This document shows, one piece after another, positions 1 through 9,000 of a stretch of 64,000 nucleotides of DNA. A model generated the notes under the pieces. It worked only from the letters and a program-made list of their open reading frames with translations. It ran no database searches and was not told where the DNA came from. The position numbers were made by a program, and so were the translations under genes. The stretch comes from Myroides oncorhynchi (GTDB lineage: Bacteria > Bacteroidota > Bacteroidia > Flavobacteriales > Flavobacteriaceae): contig NZ_JAJJMP010000001.1 of NCBI RefSeq assembly GCF_020905415.1, positions 2,863,501-2,927,500 on the forward strand. The letters are read 5' to 3'. Numbering within the stretch: the first letter of the stretch is position 1; the number at the start of each line of letters is the position of its first letter.

Positions 1-1
1 T

Positions 2-655
2 GAAAGTTGTATTGTTGTTTCAACTCAAATAGTAGAGGTTAGCTTGGATATCAGCTTTGATGTGATTATTACAGAGACAGCACCTTTAGATGCTTTGATA
101 CAAAGATTTGGACGAGTAAATAGAAAGAGAAACAAAGATACTATAGGGAAGTTAAAGGATGTATATGTGATAGAACCTGGCGAGACACAAAAAGACGTTA
201 GACCTTATATGTTTGATGCTATTCAGAAGACTTACGCTGTATTGCCTGATGCGGATGTACTTCAAGAGCGGGATGTTCAACAGATGATGGATAGTGTATT
301 TCAGCAGTTAAACTTAATGGATATTGAGAATCACACTGTATTTAAGCAAGGCGGCAAGTGGAACCAACCAGTACTTACTCATAATTCAAAGTCTGTGTTA
401 ATTGATTTGTTGCAGATAGAAAGTGTAGTATGTATAACTGAAGAGGATCGAGAATTATATGAGAAATGTAATGATTTTGAAATACGATTAATGTTAGAAA
501 TACCAACCTATTATTATACAGTTGAAAAATTAGAGCAATTAAAGGTTGGAAATAAGCCATTTATAATACCGTCTTATGCTTATAGCAAAGAATCTGGACT
601 AAGTATTGATAAACTTAAAAGTGAACTGAATAATGTAATAAATCAATTGTTATGA
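2..655 (+). CDS. cas3: CRISPR-associated helicase Cas3, C-terminal part (5' end outside window)
   Basis: The reading frame is open from the left edge, so the gene starts upstream. The first visible residues (ESCIVVSTQIVEVSLDISFD) followed by TAPLDALIQRFGRVNRK match the last helicase motifs of the Cas3 superfamily 2 helicase (the Q-R-x-G-R-x-N-R motif VI). Cas3 is the nuclease-helicase recruited by type I Cascade to unwind and degrade target DNA. The HD nuclease domain and motifs I-IV are not in the window. The stop codon overlaps the ATG of the next gene (ATGA), so the two are translationally coupled in one cas operon. Confidence 0.9.
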   Translation, partial: ESCIVVSTQIVEVSLDISFDVIITETAPLDALIQRFGRVNRKRNKDTIGKLKDVYVIEPGETQKDVRPYMFDAIQKTYAVLPDADVLQERDVQQMMDSVFQQLNLMDIENHTVFKQGGKWNQPVLTHNSKSVLIDLLQIESVVCITEEDRELYEKCNDFEIRLMLEIPTYYYTVEKLEQLKVGNKPFIIPSYAYSKESGLSIDKLKSELNNVINQLL

Positions 656-1995
656 TAACAGCTTTAATAGGTAGGACTTTTTTAGAGAAATATAACCAAG
701 AGATGAGAAGTAGTCATAGTTCAAAATCATTCTTTGAAGAGGTTTTCTTTGAATTATTCTTTAATCATCCTAAGTATCTAATGAGTGGAGGTAACTCATC
801 ATTTGAAAATCCTAAAATTAGTTGGGATAAGATGATTAAAGGATTAATACCATTTGAAACGTGTGAACAGAAGAAACTAAGGTTAGAGAAATTTATCGAA
901 AAGGTATCGGATAATTATAATAAACCAGATGCAAGTTTTGCATTAGGATATGCAGCCTCTACAGAGAGAGAATTTGCTACGACCTCAGGTTTGGTTTCAG
1001 ATCTAAAAATAGAAACTACAGAAGAAGAAGTGTATTACTCGTGGATAGGTGGAGGGTTAGGAATAGGAGTAGCAGGAGGATATAACTTACTAATAGATGA
1101 TGCAATAATCTTGTGGCAGGTTTTTTTAGGATGGAAGGAATATCGAAAACTATTAAACGATCCAACTTTGTCTGTGATAAGAGGTAATCAAATCAATACA
1201 TGGAACGGACAATGGTTAACGTATTCATTAGGAAAAGACTTTGATAGAGCCTTTGATTATACTGTTTTAAGAAAAAAAGAGATTCTAAAGATAGAAAAAG
1301 ATAAAGCAGAAGTAAATACAGTGAATTGGTCTAATTTGTTTTTTAGCTTATCTAATCTGTATGCAGAGCAAACAATAAATACTTATGTCTATAGTTTTGG
1401 ACAAACAAATAAGACAATAGGATTTATTCCTATGTATTTAAAGTCAGGAAAACGACTAATAGATGTGTTTAAGCAATTGTTTCCTTATTCTGAAGATAGT
1501 TTTGAAACAAGTCAGTTTCAATCTCTTTTCGGGATACATATAAAACGAGCTTGTGAATTAGGAAATATAGGCTTACATGCTTTACAGCCAGAAAGCCTTA
1601 AGAAGTACATCAATACTGATAAGAATTTATCCTTTAAAAAAGAAGAAGATTATATTAATTATAGAACTTATAAAACTTGGTTAATCGCTATGATATCAAA
1701 GAATAAACAAGAAATCACAGACTATACCGCTCAAATAGCTCAGCTATTGTTAGAGTATAGAAAAGACGCAAAAGGAAATGAACGTACAAACTTGATTAAT
1801 AAAAGACTATTTGAAGAAAGTTCAAAGAAATCTTTTATTGGTGCTTTGACAGATATGTTGTCTGGAGTAACAGACAAACAAGCTAAAGAACTAAAAGAAT
1901 TAAGAGATTATGTACACTTACTAAGTAATGAGGATTTCTCATACTTTCGTACGTTGTTAAAATTTGATTACGCATTTGTAGAAAAAGAAAACTAA
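652..1995 (+). CDS. Cas8-like large subunit of a type I-B-like Cascade
   Basis: A 447-residue protein that starts inside the cas3 stop codon and ends 7 bp before cas7. I do not recognise a sharp motif. Its position between cas3 and cas7, its size and its mixed alpha/beta composition fit the variable Cas8 large subunit that recognises the PAM and recruits Cas3. The CxxC zinc pairs typical of Cst1-type Cas8 are not visible. Assignment to Cas8b is by context and is an inference; another subtype-specific Cas protein remains possible. Confidence 0.65.
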   Translation: MITALIGRTFLEKYNQEMRSSHSSKSFFEEVFFELFFNHPKYLMSGGNSSFENPKISWDKMIKGLIPFETCEQKKLRLEKFIEKVSDNYNKPDASFALGYAASTEREFATTSGLVSDLKIETTEEEVYYSWIGGGLGIGVAGGYNLLIDDAIILWQVFLGWKEYRKLLNDPTLSVIRGNQINTWNGQWLTYSLGKDFDRAFDYTVLRKKEILKIEKDKAEVNTVNWSNLFFSLSNLYAEQTINTYVYSFGQTNKTIGFIPMYLKSGKRLIDVFKQLFPYSEDSFETSQFQSLFGIHIKRACELGNIGLHALQPESLKKYINTDKNLSFKKEEDYINYRTYKTWLIAMISKNKQEITDYTAQIAQLLLEYRKDAKGNERTNLINKRLFEESSKKSFIGALTDMLSGVTDKQAKELKELRDYVHLLSNEDFSYFRTLLKFDYAFVEKEN

Positions 1996-2002
1996 AAATA
2001 TT

Positions 2003-3061
2003 ATGAAGAATTCAACAATTTATATCCGTACTTTAAAAAGAGCCGAGCATACAGTATTCTGTGTAGCGGATGGACAAAAATCGTATTATGATGCTCAATT
2101 TAATAGAAGAATCCCGTTTTCAAGTGGTCAGCAAGTAAAGCGTTCTATTATAGATAGTATTTGTGAAGCATTAAATGTAATGCCAAGTCCAACTACTTTT
2201 TTGTTTGATGTAGTTAAGCAAAAAGAGTTAAAAGAAGGAGAGGTATATGGAACTTGTGATCCTGGTTATGTTGATCAATTGTTTGGTGGGTGGATGAAAG
2301 CTGCTAAAGGAGGAACCGAACGTACTTTAAAAAGACGTAGTCCATTATCTATTTCTGCAATGAGAGGTTTACATCCTTTGTTAGCAGGTGTAGATAAAGA
2401 CAATGCATCATTTGATAGAAGTGATAGACCCAATAATGAAGTAATTGTAAGGGATGAAAAGGGAAATGCTTTGAGTACTGATCAAATAGTAGCTTTTTTA
2501 GAGGGGAAAGATAGAAGTTTAAGTAGAAAATGGATACCGGACCAAAGTAGAGCTTCTGGATTATTTGTTTCTGATATAGCAATAGATTTAAGAAGATTGT
2601 TTACCGTTAGTTTAAATAGTTTTGAACCAGAGGTATCTGATGGGACTATAGAAAAACTAAAAGCTGAAGGATGGAAAGAGATGAAAAATATATTTGGGGA
2701 TTGTTTAGTAGCACCAAAGAGTTTAAGAGAACAATGGAGCAAAGCTCTTGCTTATGCTATTGTTAATTGGAAGATTACATCAAATCAATCAAGAACTTTT
2801 AGTTTAATGGATACTTTGGCATTAAGTGTTAGTAATAATGCTAATCTAATAGCAGCAAGTATCCGTGCAAAATTGGTAGACGACGATACTCGTAAAGCTG
2901 AACCGATTGTGGATGAAAGTATTAAAGGAGTAGAAACTTTTATTAGTTTACAAGCAGGAGGATATATTCTAACCAAGGGCGAAACCGTAGATGCAATGCA
3001 AAGAGCAGAACAGTATTTAATAGATCAGATGATGTCATTTGATTTTGAGAATCAGCTATAA
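2003..3061 (+). CDS. cas7: Cas7 family protein (Cst2/DevR-like Cascade backbone)
   Basis: A 352-residue protein. The N-terminus (IYIRTLKRAEHTVF) and the following FSSGQQVKRSIID segment resemble the RRM-like fold and guide-binding region of Cas7/DevR proteins, which polymerise along the crRNA to form the Cascade backbone. It lies 7 bp after the Cas8-like gene and is the last gene before an intrinsic terminator, so it closes the interference part of the operon. Subtype (Csh2 or Cst2 group) is not certain. Confidence 0.8.
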   Translation: MKNSTIYIRTLKRAEHTVFCVADGQKSYYDAQFNRRIPFSSGQQVKRSIIDSICEALNVMPSPTTFLFDVVKQKELKEGEVYGTCDPGYVDQLFGGWMKAAKGGTERTLKRRSPLSISAMRGLHPLLAGVDKDNASFDRSDRPNNEVIVRDEKGNALSTDQIVAFLEGKDRSLSRKWIPDQSRASGLFVSDIAIDLRRLFTVSLNSFEPEVSDGTIEKLKAEGWKEMKNIFGDCLVAPKSLREQWSKALAYAIVNWKITSNQSRTFSLMDTLALSVSNNANLIAASIRAKLVDDDTRKAEPIVDESIKGVETFISLQAGGYILTKGETVDAMQRAEQYLIDQMMSFDFENQL

Positions 3062-3071
3062 AATAATTTAG

Positions 3072-3107
3072 CGCAAGAATTGGTAACGGTTCTTGCGTTA
3101 TTTTTTT
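3072..3107 (+). terminator. Intrinsic terminator between cas7 and cas4
   Basis: Perfect 8-bp stem CGCAAGAA (3072-3079) / TTCTTGCG (3090-3097), 10-nt loop, followed by TTATTTTTTT. It lies 11 bp after the cas7 stop and ends 7 bp before the likely cas4 start, so it should lower read-through from interference genes into the adaptation genes. Confidence 0.75.
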
Positions 3108-3113
3108 GATGTA

Positions 3114-3620
3114 ATGAACATTACTGGCACTCATATGGCATACTATCATGTATGTTTACGCAAACTGTGGCTGTTTGCAAACGGTATTACTATGGAACAT
3201 ACTTCCCAAATAGTGGCAGAAGGAAAGCTAATCGCTGAAACGACTTATTTAGATCGATCAAGGAAATATACAGAATTGGCAATAGGAAATATAGTTATTG
3301 ACTTTTATGACGCTAAAAATCAAACTATTCATGAGGTGAAAAAGTCTAGTAAAATAGAGAAAGCTCATATTGCACAAGTTAAATATTACCTTTTTATATT
3401 GAATAAACATGGGGTAGTTGAGCCTAAAGCTATAATAGAGTATCCTAAACTTAAACATCGTGATTTTATATTATGGGATGAGAGTTTTAGGGTAGAAATA
3501 TTACAATGGTTAAGCAATATTGATAAGGTAGTTACTAATAGTAATTGCCCTGAATTAGAGAAGAAAAGTATTTGCAAAAAATGCTCTTATTATGAACTTT
3601 GCTATATTGATGAACAATGA
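3114..3620 (+). CDS. cas4: CRISPR-associated exonuclease Cas4
   Basis: 168 residues from ATG 3114. Cas4 is an iron-sulfur RecB-family nuclease that trims prespacers and checks the PAM for Cas1-Cas2. Seen here: the N-terminal ITGTHMAYYHVCLRKLWLF with its single conserved Cys (residue 14), EVKKS and AQVKYYLF (RecB motif III and Q-x-x-x-Y region), and a C-terminal cysteine cluster (CPELEKKSICKKC, then C in YYELC) for the Fe-S centre. An upstream TTG at 3093 would extend the frame, but it lies inside the terminator stem. The stop overlaps the cas1 ATG. Confidence 0.92.
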   Translation: MNITGTHMAYYHVCLRKLWLFANGITMEHTSQIVAEGKLIAETTYLDRSRKYTELAIGNIVIDFYDAKNQTIHEVKKSSKIEKAHIAQVKYYLFILNKHGVVEPKAIIEYPKLKHRDFILWDESFRVEILQWLSNIDKVVTNSNCPELEKKSICKKCSYYELCYIDEQ

Positions 3621-4624
3621 AAAAGACTTATTATTTATTCAATCCTGGGCGTTTAAGTAGAACGGATAATACACTGAAGTTTATACCCACGGATTCAAAT
3701 GGCAATGAAGGTACGCCGAAGTATATTCCAATAGAAGGAGTTGCAGATTTATTCTGTTTTGGTAGTTTAGATGCCAATAGTGCTTTATATACTTTTTTAG
3801 GTAAAGCAGGAATTGCTGTTCATTTTTTTGATTACTATGAACACTATGCAGGTTCTTTTATGCCAAAAGAATATTTATTAGCAGGTAAGATGCAAATAGA
3901 ACAAACAAAAAGCTATATAGATAAGAAAAAAAGATTAGAATTGGCAAGAAAATTTGTATCTGGAGCGTCGTTTAATATGGTGAAGAACCTACGTTACTAT
4001 ATAAATAGAGAAAGAGATTTACAAAATGTACAGGATAGTATAGAGAAGTATAATCTACTTATTGATACAAGTACAGAGGTAGACGAGTTAATGGGAGTAG
4101 AGGGGAATATTAGACAAATGTATTATTCTGCTTTTAATGAGATAATAATTCCTGATTTTACAATGGGTAACAGAAGTAAACGGCCTCCTGAAAATGAGAT
4201 AAATGCTTTAATCTCTTTTGGTAATATGCTGTGTTACACCTTGTGTTTGGGTCAGATTTATCATACACAACTTAATCCTACGATTAGTTTTTTGCACGAA
4301 CCTGGATATAGACGCTATTCACTAGCTCTTGATTTAGCAGAGATATTTAAGCCACTTTTAGTTGATCGATTGATATTTAGGTTGTTAAATAAAAAGGAGA
4401 TACAAGCCAAAGACTTTGATCATCAATTAAATAGTTGTATTTTAACAGAGTCAGGAAGAAAAATATTTGTTAAGGCTTGGGAGGAAAAAATAACAGAAAC
4501 CTTTAAGCATCCTGTACTTAAGCGCAATATTAGTTATAAACACCTGATTAAATTAGAATGTTATAAGTTGAGTAAACATATTTTGGATATAGAAGAGTAT
4601 AAACCTTTTAAATCTAGATGGTAA
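3617..4624 (+). CDS. cas1: CRISPR-associated endonuclease/integrase Cas1
   Basis: 335 residues, type I-B Cas1. It forms the integrase with Cas2 that inserts new spacers at the leader end. The N-terminal YYLFNPGRLSRTDNTL is characteristic. Metal-binding residues expected for Cas1 are visible as Glu162 (VEGNIRQMYY), His227 (FLHEPGYRRYSLALDL) and Glu242 (AEIFKP). It starts inside the cas4 stop codon (ATGA) and its own stop overlaps the cas2 start. Length is normal and nothing suggests inactivation. Confidence 0.95.
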   Translation: MKKTYYLFNPGRLSRTDNTLKFIPTDSNGNEGTPKYIPIEGVADLFCFGSLDANSALYTFLGKAGIAVHFFDYYEHYAGSFMPKEYLLAGKMQIEQTKSYIDKKKRLELARKFVSGASFNMVKNLRYYINRERDLQNVQDSIEKYNLLIDTSTEVDELMGVEGNIRQMYYSAFNEIIIPDFTMGNRSKRPPENEINALISFGNMLCYTLCLGQIYHTQLNPTISFLHEPGYRRYSLALDLAEIFKPLLVDRLIFRLLNKKEIQAKDFDHQLNSCILTESGRKIFVKAWEEKITETFKHPVLKRNISYKHLIKLECYKLSKHILDIEEYKPFKSRW

Positions 4625-4887
4625 TGTACGTAATATTAGTTTATGATATTAGCGATAAGAAAGTAGGTAAGATGCTTAAACTCTGTAGAAAATATTTGAA
4701 TTGGATACAGAATTCAGTATTTGAGGGAGAGATTACAGAAGTGAAGCTAAAAGAATTATTATTAGAAGCTAAGTTAATATTAGATAAGGAGAAGGATAGT
4801 GTTATCATATTTAAAAGTAGGCAAGAAAAATGGCTGGAAAAACAAGTACTAGGAAAGGAGAAGAATGAGTTGGATAACTTCTTATAG
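4624..4887 (+). CDS. cas2: CRISPR-associated protein Cas2
   Basis: 87 residues starting MYVILVYDIS, the standard Cas2 first beta strand carrying the conserved Asp. It dimerises as the structural core of the Cas1-Cas2 integrase. I chose ATG 4624 because it overlaps the cas1 stop (TAATG) and gives the usual N-terminus; an in-frame ATG at 4618 would add two residues. It is the last cas gene, and the CRISPR leader begins directly after it. Confidence 0.93.
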   Translation: MYVILVYDISDKKVGKMLKLCRKYLNWIQNSVFEGEITEVKLKELLLEAKLILDKEKDSVIIFKSRQEKWLEKQVLGKEKNELDNFL

Positions 4888-5048
4888 TCGTCGATAGTGC
4901 TACTTATAGAAACTTTGTTCTTTGAAATATTGTAGTAAAGTAAAATGCTAATTGATAATCAGTTGTTTAAGATGTAGTCGCACCTAAGGAGGAAATCGGT
5001 TATTATAGGTCGACTAATTTTGGATGTAAAAAATGAAATAAATATATT
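4888..5048 (+). promoter_or_regulatory. Leader-distal half of the CRISPR leader, cut off from the array by an IS
   Basis: AT-rich region after cas2 with no coding potential. It carries TTTG at 5019-5022, spaced 20 bp from TATAT (5043-5047). With the sequence now lying beyond the IS (TTG), this rebuilds a Bacteroidetes-type promoter TTTG-N20-TATATTTG. The left copy of the IS target duplication AATATATT is 5041-5048. Leader identity is inferred from position between cas2 and repeat 1. Confidence 0.6.
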
Positions 5049-5076
5049 AATGTATCTCCGTTTAACGACATAATGC

Positions 5077-5084
5077 TATATTTG
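5077..5084 (+). promoter_or_regulatory. -7 box of the IS1595 transposase promoter
   Basis: TATATTTG matches the Bacteroidetes -7 consensus TAnnTTTG and lies 22 bp upstream of the transposase ATG. It is inside the IS, just after the left inverted repeat. A clear -33 TTTG is not seen. Confidence 0.45.
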
Positions 5085-5106
5085 TAGTCTAAAACATAAG
5101 AAAGTC

Positions 5107-6024
5107 ATGCTAAACCTTTTTACCTTTTCGGCTGAATTTACAAGTGAAGAAGCTTGCCGTTTACATTTTAAAGAGCAACGTGATAAGTTAGGAGTTACTT
5201 GTCAAAGATGTGGTCATGATGCCCACTATTGGATTCAAAGTAGATGGAGTTATGAATGTAAAAAATGTCGTTCTCGTATGACTTTAAAAAGTGGTACAAT
5301 TATGGAGCATTCAAAACTATCTTTTTTGATATGGTATAAGACAATGTTCTTAATGACAGCGACTAAAAAAGGCTTTTCAACTTTAGAAATTCAAAAGCAA
5401 TTAGGACTAAAAAGATATGAGCCAGTATGGGCAATGGTACATAAGCTTCGCAAGGCAATGGGTAATAGAGATAGCAAGTATACTTTAGAGGGAATGTTAG
5501 AGATGGATGAGGGATATTTTAAAGTAGAAACATCTGAAATAGAGAAATCTAAAACTAAAAGTGGTCGAGGATCTACAGGTGTTCAAAATGTTGCTATTAT
5601 GGCTGAAAGTACAGTTTTAGAGAACATAGAAACAGGTGAAAAACAAAATCATGTACGCTTTTTTAAAGCTGTTGTTTTAGAAGATCATAAAGCTGAAAGT
5701 GTTAATGAAATGATCAGGAAAAATATTGAAGAAAGTAGCATTGTCTTAACTGATAAGAGTACTTCTTATGTAGATATTTCAGATTTTGTTCAGATACATA
5801 TTACTGAAAAATCATCAGAACAAACAACAAAAGAGACTCTAAAATGGGTACATATAGCTATCAGTAATGCTAAAAGAAATCTACTGGGAAATTACCATAA
5901 AATTAAACGAAAATACCTTCAAGCTTACTTAGATGAATTCGTTTATAAACTTAATAGAAGATACTTTGGTGAAAAGCTCTTTGATAGGCTTATTATTGCC
6001 AATATTACAGCTTATGACAAATAA
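5107..6024 (+). CDS. IS1595-family transposase
   Basis: 305 residues, normal length for the family. The N-terminal zinc ribbon has two CxxC pairs (CQRCG and CKKCR), then the TIMEHSKLSF segment. The catalytic part shows MDEGYF (first Asp), VLTDKSTSY (second Asp) and WVHIAISNAKRNLLGNYHKI, the hallmark third block of IS1595 (ISXO2-like) transposases. The frame is uninterrupted, so the element may still be mobile. Its stop codon lies in the right inverted repeat, 12 bp before the element end. Confidence 0.93.
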   Translation: MLNLFTFSAEFTSEEACRLHFKEQRDKLGVTCQRCGHDAHYWIQSRWSYECKKCRSRMTLKSGTIMEHSKLSFLIWYKTMFLMTATKKGFSTLEIQKQLGLKRYEPVWAMVHKLRKAMGNRDSKYTLEGMLEMDEGYFKVETSEIEKSKTKSGRGSTGVQNVAIMAESTVLENIETGEKQNHVRFFKAVVLEDHKAESVNEMIRKNIEESSIVLTDKSTSYVDISDFVQIHITEKSSEQTTKETLKWVHIAISNAKRNLLGNYHKIKRKYLQAYLDEFVYKLNRRYFGEKLFDRLIIANITAYDK

Positions 6025-6036
6025 CGGACATACATA

Positions 6037-6089
6037 AATATATTTGTGAAGCCTAATAAAGAGGCTTTTTTATGTCGTGAATTTCACGG
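6037..6089 (+). promoter_or_regulatory. Leader-proximal remnant with -7 box, hairpin and palindrome abutting repeat 1
   Basis: Only 53 bp separate the IS from the first repeat. It contains the right target duplication AATATATT (6037-6044), which completes a -7-like TATATTTG at 6039-6046. Next comes a hairpin AAGCCT/AGGCTT (6049-6054/6062-6067) followed by T residues, and a perfect palindrome CGTGAA-T-TTCACG (6076-6088) ending one base before the repeat. No TTTG lies about 20 bp upstream of the -7 box in the IS end, so the original -33 box is lost. Confidence 0.6.
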
Positions 6090-9000
6090 CTTCTAATCAT
6101 ACCATTGAGGAATTGAAAGTGTTTTTTAATGGGTAAAAAAGCTATAACAGCAAAACTTCTAATCATACCATTGAGGAATTGAAAGTACAGATAGATTTCT
6201 TTGCACTGGTGAGCACGATAGCTTCTAATCATACCATTGAGGAATTGAAAGAAGTATTAAAGGCAAAGAAAACGTTCAGATAGTAAACTTCTAATCATAC
6301 CATTGAGGAATTGAAAGTAAAGAGCGTTACGAACAGTTACTACTTGACCACAGCTTCTAATCATACCATTGAGGAATTGAAAGGGTAAATACAACATAGT
6401 AAAGCCACTCCATTGGGTTCTTCTAATCATACCATTGAGGAATTGAAAGAACAATCCTTTATCAATCAATTGAGATGTCAACATCCTTCTAATCATACCA
6501 TTGAGGAATTGAAAGTATTTTTATAGTGAAGGTAGAGCCATAAGACACCAGCTTCTAATCATACCATTGAGGAATTGAAAGACTAGACACAACAACCGCG
6601 TAAAGTTGCAAAACTTGCTTCTAATCATACCATTGAGGAATTGAAAGTTAGATCTCTTTGATAAAGATATTCTTAGAGTCGATCTTCTAATCATACCATT
6701 GAGGAATTGAAAGATGGTAAAAGGAGGAAAGTTCTTACAAATGAAATTACTTCTAATCATACCATTGAGGAATTGAAAGAACATCAGAAATTAGTGTTTT
6801 CTCTTAGTAAAAAACTTCTAATCATACCATTGAGGAATTGAAAGTATATCTGTAATAGTTGTTGTTTTTCTTCTATAGATCTTCTAATCATACCATTGAG
6901 GAATTGAAAGATTTTAGCTTTGTCTTTAAACTGTTTTACTACTGTACTTCTAATCATACCATTGAGGAATTGAAAGATATTATTAGCAGCTACTCCAGTG
7001 GGAGCTAAAGCTCTTCTAATCATACCATTGAGGAATTGAAAGAATTAATGTACGGTTTATTTGTTTATAGAGGAATAACTTCTAATCATACCATTGAGGA
7101 ATTGAAAGAATTGTACTAAGCTTCTAGAGAACTTTACTATAGCACTTCTAATCATACCATTGAGGAATTGAAAGAGCGTTAAGAGTGGTAAAAAAGGACA
7201 GAGAATCTAGTCTTCTAATCATACCATTGAGGAATTGAAAGATTTTAGAAGCAAATGGAATAAATGAATTAAAACACCTTCTAATCATACCATTGAGGAA
7301 TTGAAAGATAATCAGCACCCTTCAATAGGTTTTCAAACATTGTCTTCTAATCATACCATTGAGGAATTGAAAGAACCCTTTCCAATCACAACGTAAATTC
7401 CTATGGGACTTCTAATCATACCATTGAGGAATTGAAAGGTTACAATGCTTAAATCAGCAACTAAAGAAAACTTACTTCTAATCATACCATTGAGGAATTG
7501 AAAGACACTATGCTCTTTAACTTGTCCTTTTGCATAACGTCTTCTAATCATACCATTGAGGAATTGAAAGAGCTTTAGCAAAAGGTAATCATAAAAGAGC
7601 ATATAACTTCTAATCATACCATTGAGGAATTGAAAGAGTATGGAGTAAGAAGATAGCACCGTATAGGTCGATCTTCTAATCATACCATTGAGGAATTGAA
7701 AGTCTTCAACATCAATTACAGATAATTTTATAAGTATGCTTCTAATCATACCATTGAGGAATTGAAAGAAATGCGTGATACAGTGATTAAAGACTGCCTG
7801 AATACTTCTAATCATACCATTGAGGAATTGAAAGCAAGAAGTAAAACTAACTAAAGCACTATTTGACTTACTTCTAATCATACCATTGAGGAATTGAAAG
7901 AGCTGAACGAGCAATATTCATTTTAGCACTTAAACTCTTCTAATCATACCATTGAGGAATTGAAAGTGAACTAAACTACCTAAGTGAAAATGAATGGATG
8001 ATCTTCTAATCATACCATTGAGGAATTGAAAGATGGGAGATGAGGAAGTACGTCAAGCTCGCCAAAGCTTCTAATCATACCATTGAGGAATTGAAAGATT
8101 CTTAGCATCTTCTAATCCTAAAACAGTTTCGCTCTTCTAATCATACCATTGAGGAATTGAAAGACATTTGTCATAGATCTATTATCTGAAGTTCTCATCT
8201 TCTAATCATACCATTGAGGAATTGAAAGTTTTCTAAAATGTAATTAGCAACCCCGACGCTGCCTCTTCTAATCATACCATTGAGGAATTGAAAGGCACAA
8301 GTCACACGGCTGGCGTGTATTATTTCAGTGCTTCTAATCATACCATTGAGGAATTGAAAGAATTTTGATAAAAAGCTTCAGGAATTACCATTTGAACTTC
8401 TAATCATACCATTGAGGAATTGAAAGAATTAAATAAAGCCTCATATTTTTGTTGACCATCAACTTCTAATCATACCATTGAGGAATTGAAAGACAAATAA
8501 CACAATAGTAAGACGTGGGAGTGATGGAACTTCTAATCATACCATTGAGGAATTGAAAGACTTTCTCCTTTGCGTACAGTTCTAATGCCCATACACTTCT
8601 AATCATACCATTGAGGAATTGAAAGAAAGTTACTAATGAAACTAAAAAAGCTGAAGAAGGACTTCTAATCATACCATTGAGGAATTGAAAGATTTTTTCA
8701 CGTACTTCAAAAGGTACATACAGTGTTCTTCTAATCATACCATTGAGGAATTGAAAGGAGAGTAAAACAGAAGAAGATTTATTGAAAGAAAAACTTCTAA
8801 TCATACCATTGAGGAATTGAAAGATGGTTGTAGCTTTGATGGGAAAAGGTTTGCAAATGCTTCTAATCATACCATTGAGGAATTGAAAGCAGCTTCTTCA
8901 CTGTCCGAGGCAGGGGGGATTTCTTCTTCTAATCATACCATTGAGGAATTGAAAGATTGATAAAAAAACAAAGGCTTTGCTTGAAAAAATGCTTCTAATC

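Larger units (their letters stand above)
5049..6036 (+). mobile_element. IS1595-family insertion sequence with 8-bp target duplication
   Basis: 988 bp. The ends are imperfect inverted repeats: left AATGTATCTCCGTTTAACGA, right end read on the minus strand TATGTATGTCCGTTATTTGT, continuing to CATAA on both sides. Direct repeats AATATATT flank it at 5041-5048 and 6037-6044; an 8-bp duplication is usual for IS1595. One transposase gene fills it. The element looks intact. It separates cas2 from the first CRISPR repeat and points toward the array. Confidence 0.88.

Noticed and set aside
3093..3113. TTG start seven codons upstream for cas4
   Set aside because: It lies inside the 3' arm of the intrinsic terminator, and the ATG at 3114 gives the usual Cas4 N-terminus.
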